Origin: Flavobacterium hiemivividum
Lineage (GTDB): Bacteria > Bacteroidota > Bacteroidia > Flavobacteriales > Flavobacteriaceae
NCBI RefSeq assembly: GCF_004349145.1
Contig: NZ_SMFO01000007.1
Span: 62,001-126,000 of the forward strand
Reading direction: 5' to 3'
Length of the DNA: 64,000 bases
Position 1 is the stretch's first letter. Each line of letters begins with the position of its first letter. A model generated the notes under the pieces. That model did no database searches, had not been told where the DNA came from, and saw only the letters and a program-made list of their open reading frames with translations. Below, piece after piece: positions 61,572 to 64,000 of this stretch. A program made the position numbers and the translations under genes.

Positions 61572-64000
61572 CTACGAAATAGCCCATTTAATTAAGGCAT
61601 CTTCGATTACCGTCTTTACAATTGGTTTTGAAATATAGTCATTCATTCCTGCAGCAATACATTTGTCAAGAATTTCGATGCCAGTTCCTGCCGTTATTGC
61701 GATTATAGGCATTGATGCCCCTAAATGTAATTTTCTAATTGCTTTTGTCGCTTCATAGCCATTCATTAGTGGCATTTGTATGTCCATAAAAATGAGGTCA
61801 GGATATATATATTCAAACTGATTGACAGCCTCTAATCCATTAACGATTTCATAAAAAACAGCTTTAGGAAGAATGTTTTTTATAATTGTTTTGAGTAGTA
61901 GCATATTGATTTTGTTATCCTCGACGATCATTATTTTTACTGCTTTCGAATAGTCAGCTGTGTTGAGAGCTACATCTTCGATAACAATAGCATTACTATT
62001 TAAAAGAATTGTTTCTTCTTCGGGTTCGTTAGTAGTTTTTAATTCTAAATCGAAATAGAAAGTACTACCAATTCCTATCTCAGTATTGAGTTTTAATTGG
62101 CTGTCCATAAGTGCTAACAACTTGTCAGATATCGTGAGACCTAATCCAGTACCTCCAAATTTTTTAGTTGTGGAGTTGTCTTCTTGGGAGAAGGCTTTAA
62201 AAATCTTCGTTTGATTTTCCTTTAAAATTCCAATTCCGGAATCGATTACGGCAAAACGAATTCCACTTGTGCAATGGGTAGTACTGATCATTGAAACTTC
62301 CAGTTTTACAAAACCTTTTTCTGTAAATTTCACTGCATTAGCTAGAAGATTTATCAGGATTTGTTTTAAACGGATACTATCTACCCATAAGTACGTTGGT
62401 ATTTCGGGAGCGATTATAAGATCTAATTGAAGTTTCTTTTGATTGGATTCGAAATGGATTAAATCAATAATTTGGTTTAAAATGTCTCTAATCGGTTGCT
62501 TTTCGATAAGTAAATCAAGTTTTCCTGCTTCAATTTTAGAAAAATCAAGGATGTCATTTATAATTCCTAGTAAAGAATGTGCTGATTGATTAACGGTAAT
62601 CATATGCTTCTCTTGAGTTTCTTCAAGTTTAGTTTTCATTAATAGATCTGTAAATCCAATTATTCCATTCAAAGGAGTTCTGATTTCGTGACTCATATTA
62701 GCCAAAAATTCTGATTTTGCTTTATTGGCTGCTTCTGCGTATTCAAGGTCTTTTAAAGCATTTTCTGCTTGTTTTTTCTCCGTAATATCGATGTAGATTC
62801 CTTCGATGTAGGCGATGCTTCCGTCTTTAAATATCGCTTCGGCAAATTCTTCGACCCAAGCAATTTCGTTGTTTTTTCTTATAATTTTATAAATTGAATG
62901 GAGAGGCTTGCCATTTTCAATAGTCTTGAATTGGTCTCGTACAATTTCGTCCCTGTCTTCAGGAACAATTAAGTCTATAAATCGTAATTTATTAGAAAGA
63001 AAGTCAGATTTTGAATATCCTGTTAATTTTTCAATTTCATCATTGATATAAATTTTCGTGGCAGCTGCATCATATTTAGCCAAATAGACTGTGCCGGGGA
63101 TGTTATTTGCTAAAAAGCGGAACTTTTCTTCACTATCATAAATGGCAGTTTCATTTATAAGCCGTTCTATGGTGGTAGCAATGTTACGTGCTAAGGTTTG
63201 TAAAATATTGATTTCGTCCTCTGACCAATTTCTTTGTTCAGTTGAATCATCAAATCCTAAAAAGCCATGAAATTTATTTTTGACAAAAACAGGAAAAAGA
63301 ATTAAGGATTTGACTTCTAAATTTACAAGCTTATTTTTCAAAGAGTCATTCTCAATTTCGCCTACTTTGGCAATATAGATTTCGTTATTTAATAAAGGAT
63401 GTAATAACTCTTCAAAGTAATCATAGGATATGTTTTGAAGATTGGGATTTATTGCAGTTAGGGTTTCGTTACCAAAAATCCATCTGTATTTTTGGCTGAT
63501 TAGCTCGGTGTCTGGATTGTTTTCATAATAGTAAACTCGTTTCGATTTAGTTGTTTTTCCCATGATTATAAGTACATCTGAGAAAATAGCGTTTATATCT
63601 TTACTACTCAAGAATTTTTCGGTGCACAATGTCATAGCCGATAAAAGTTCACTCTTATATTGTAATTTTTTTTCGATTTCCATACGCATTTCTGATTCGA
63701 AAGCGATTGCAATAATATCAGAAATTGACCTTGAAAAATTGATATCTTCACTATCCCATTGTTTTCCTTCTGCTGTAGCTTCAAGGCATATAATACCCTT
63801 TAAACTACCATTTATAAAAACGGGAGTATCGAGAAGAGAAACAATTCTATTAGCATTGATGTAAATAGCACCTAATTCTTTGGTGATTTCATTGTTATGA
63901 ACATTAGATGCTACAATTTGATTTTTATTTTCAACTGCTGAAAAATATTTTGGAAAGGAACTTTTTAAGAGCTCTTGATTGTTTGTGAATTCATTATTTG
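61572..64000 (-). CDS. Hybrid sensor histidine kinase (GAF-GAF-PAS-HisKA-HATPase-REC), partial
   Basis: The frame stays open on the minus strand to the right edge, so the N-terminus is outside the window. The visible ~810 residues contain a GAF-like domain at 64000-63690, a second GAF domain (from 'LCTEKFLSSKDINAIF'), a PAS domain ('FRFLANNIPGTVYLAKYD' to 'AYIEGIYIDITEKKQAE'), HisKA with the phospho-His in 'MSHEIRTPLNGIIGF', HATPase_c ('LLANAVKFTEKGF', 'DSGIGI', 'GGTGLGLTISDKL') and a C-terminal receiver ('MIVEDNKINMLL', phospho-Asp in 'FMDIQMPLMNGYEA'). A hybrid, probably soluble kinase. An internal ATG at 63689 is not the true start. Confidence 0.9.
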   Translation of the reverse strand, partial: NNEFTNNQELLKSSFPKYFSAVENKNQIVASNVHNNEITKELGAIYINANRIVSLLDTPVFINGSLKGIICLEATAEGKQWDSEDINFSRSISDIIAIAFESEMRMEIEKKLQYKSELLSAMTLCTEKFLSSKDINAIFSDVLIIMGKTTKSKRVYYYENNPDTELISQKYRWIFGNETLTAINPNLQNISYDYFEELLHPLLNNEIYIAKVGEIENDSLKNKLVNLEVKSLILFPVFVKNKFHGFLGFDDSTEQRNWSEDEINILQTLARNIATTIERLINETAIYDSEEKFRFLANNIPGTVYLAKYDAAATKIYINDEIEKLTGYSKSDFLSNKLRFIDLIVPEDRDEIVRDQFKTIENGKPLHSIYKIIRKNNEIAWVEEFAEAIFKDGSIAYIEGIYIDITEKKQAENALKDLEYAEAANKAKSEFLANMSHEIRTPLNGIIGFTDLLMKTKLEETQEKHMITVNQSAHSLLGIINDILDFSKIEAGKLDLLIEKQPIRDILNQIIDLIHFESNQKKLQLDLIIAPEIPTYLWVDSIRLKQILINLLANAVKFTEKGFVKLEVSMISTTHCTSGIRFAVIDSGIGILKENQTKIFKAFSQEDNSTTKKFGGTGLGLTISDKLLALMDSQLKLNTEIGIGSTFYFDLELKTTNEPEEETILLNSNAIVIEDVALNTADYSKAVKIMIVEDNKINMLLLKTIIKNILPKAVFYEIVNGLEAVNQFEYIYPDLIFMDIQMPLMNGYEATKAIRKLHLGASMPIIAITAGTGIEILDKCIAAGMNDYISKPIVKTVIEDALIKWAIS

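Noticed and set aside
63562..63864. 100-codon plus-strand frame at the right edge
   Set aside because: Antisense to the hybrid kinase, whose frame continues to the window end.
1..64000. CRISPR array, tRNA or rRNA genes, prophage, complete insertion sequence
   Set aside because: None was seen by eye: no regular spaced direct repeats, no tRNA-like cloverleaf besides tmRNA, no phage genes. A tRNAscan-SE or CRISPR-finder run would be decisive.

Overview
The window looks like a chromosomal segment of a Flavobacterium-like member of the Bacteroidota. The evidence is low G+C with AT-rich spacers, starts without clear Shine-Dalgarno sequences, promoter boxes of the TTTG / TAnnTTTG type, short lipoboxes and Sec signals on many proteins, an OMP_b-brl-type outer-membrane protein, and a tmRNA tag ending NYALAA. 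Genes are single or in short operons on both strands. I see no prophage, CRISPR array, rRNA or tRNA. The one mobile-type gene is a RAYT transposase flanked by REP-like palindromes.

Layout. 1-4.7 kb: tail of a short-chain dehydrogenase, a TalC/Fsa-family transaldolase, fumarylacetoacetase divergent from serine hydroxymethyltransferase, and the tRNA hydroxylase MiaE. 4.9-7.7 kb: an HMA-like/AraC regulator, a stand-alone receiver and a CHASE3-like/PAS histidine kinase. 7.9-13.5 kb: an acetyltransferase, tmRNA (ssrA, minus strand), a serine-hydrolase lipoprotein, an AlaDH/PNT-like dehydrogenase, fumarase C and a 55-residue membrane protein. 13.7-22.4 kb: an outer-membrane beta-barrel protein, ArsC-like reductase, CPBP protease with a MenE-like ligase, DoxX protein, S41 peptidase, acetyltransferase and a membrane protein whose start region is a REP. 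22.4-23.0 kb: a 220-bp tandem duplication and repeats.

23-36.5 kb: MCC-type acyl-CoA carboxylase beta subunit, LpxD, a TonB-C/MORN-like protein, prfB with its programmed +1 frameshift, threonine aldolase, YbaB, oligopeptidase B, a cystathionine beta-synthase-like enzyme, an exported WrbA-RidA fusion, and a methionine gamma-lyase-like enzyme divergent from an Lrp-type regulator. 36.6-45 kb: lipoamide dehydrogenase, DoxX, the pabB-tilS-dsbD operon and an ammonium transporter. 45-49.5 kb: two exported amidohydrolase-like proteins with a partly lost metal site. 49.6-55 kb: a tightly overlapping five-gene operon (Na+/solute symporter, GNAT, M20 amidohydrolase, alanine racemase, ornithine-racemase-like protein). 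55.3-64 kb: FAD oxidoreductase, ComM-like ATPase, RAYT, DEAD-box helicase, zinc metallopeptidase and a hybrid histidine kinase that runs off the right edge.

A theme is amino-acid metabolism (Tyr, Gly/Ser/Thr, Cys/Met, D-amino acids, possibly Leu). The best candidates for something undescribed are the symporter/GNAT/M20/double-racemase operon, the exported WrbA-RidA fusion, the AraC regulator with a rewired metal-site N-terminus, and the repeat families that recur at fixed positions just after stop codons.
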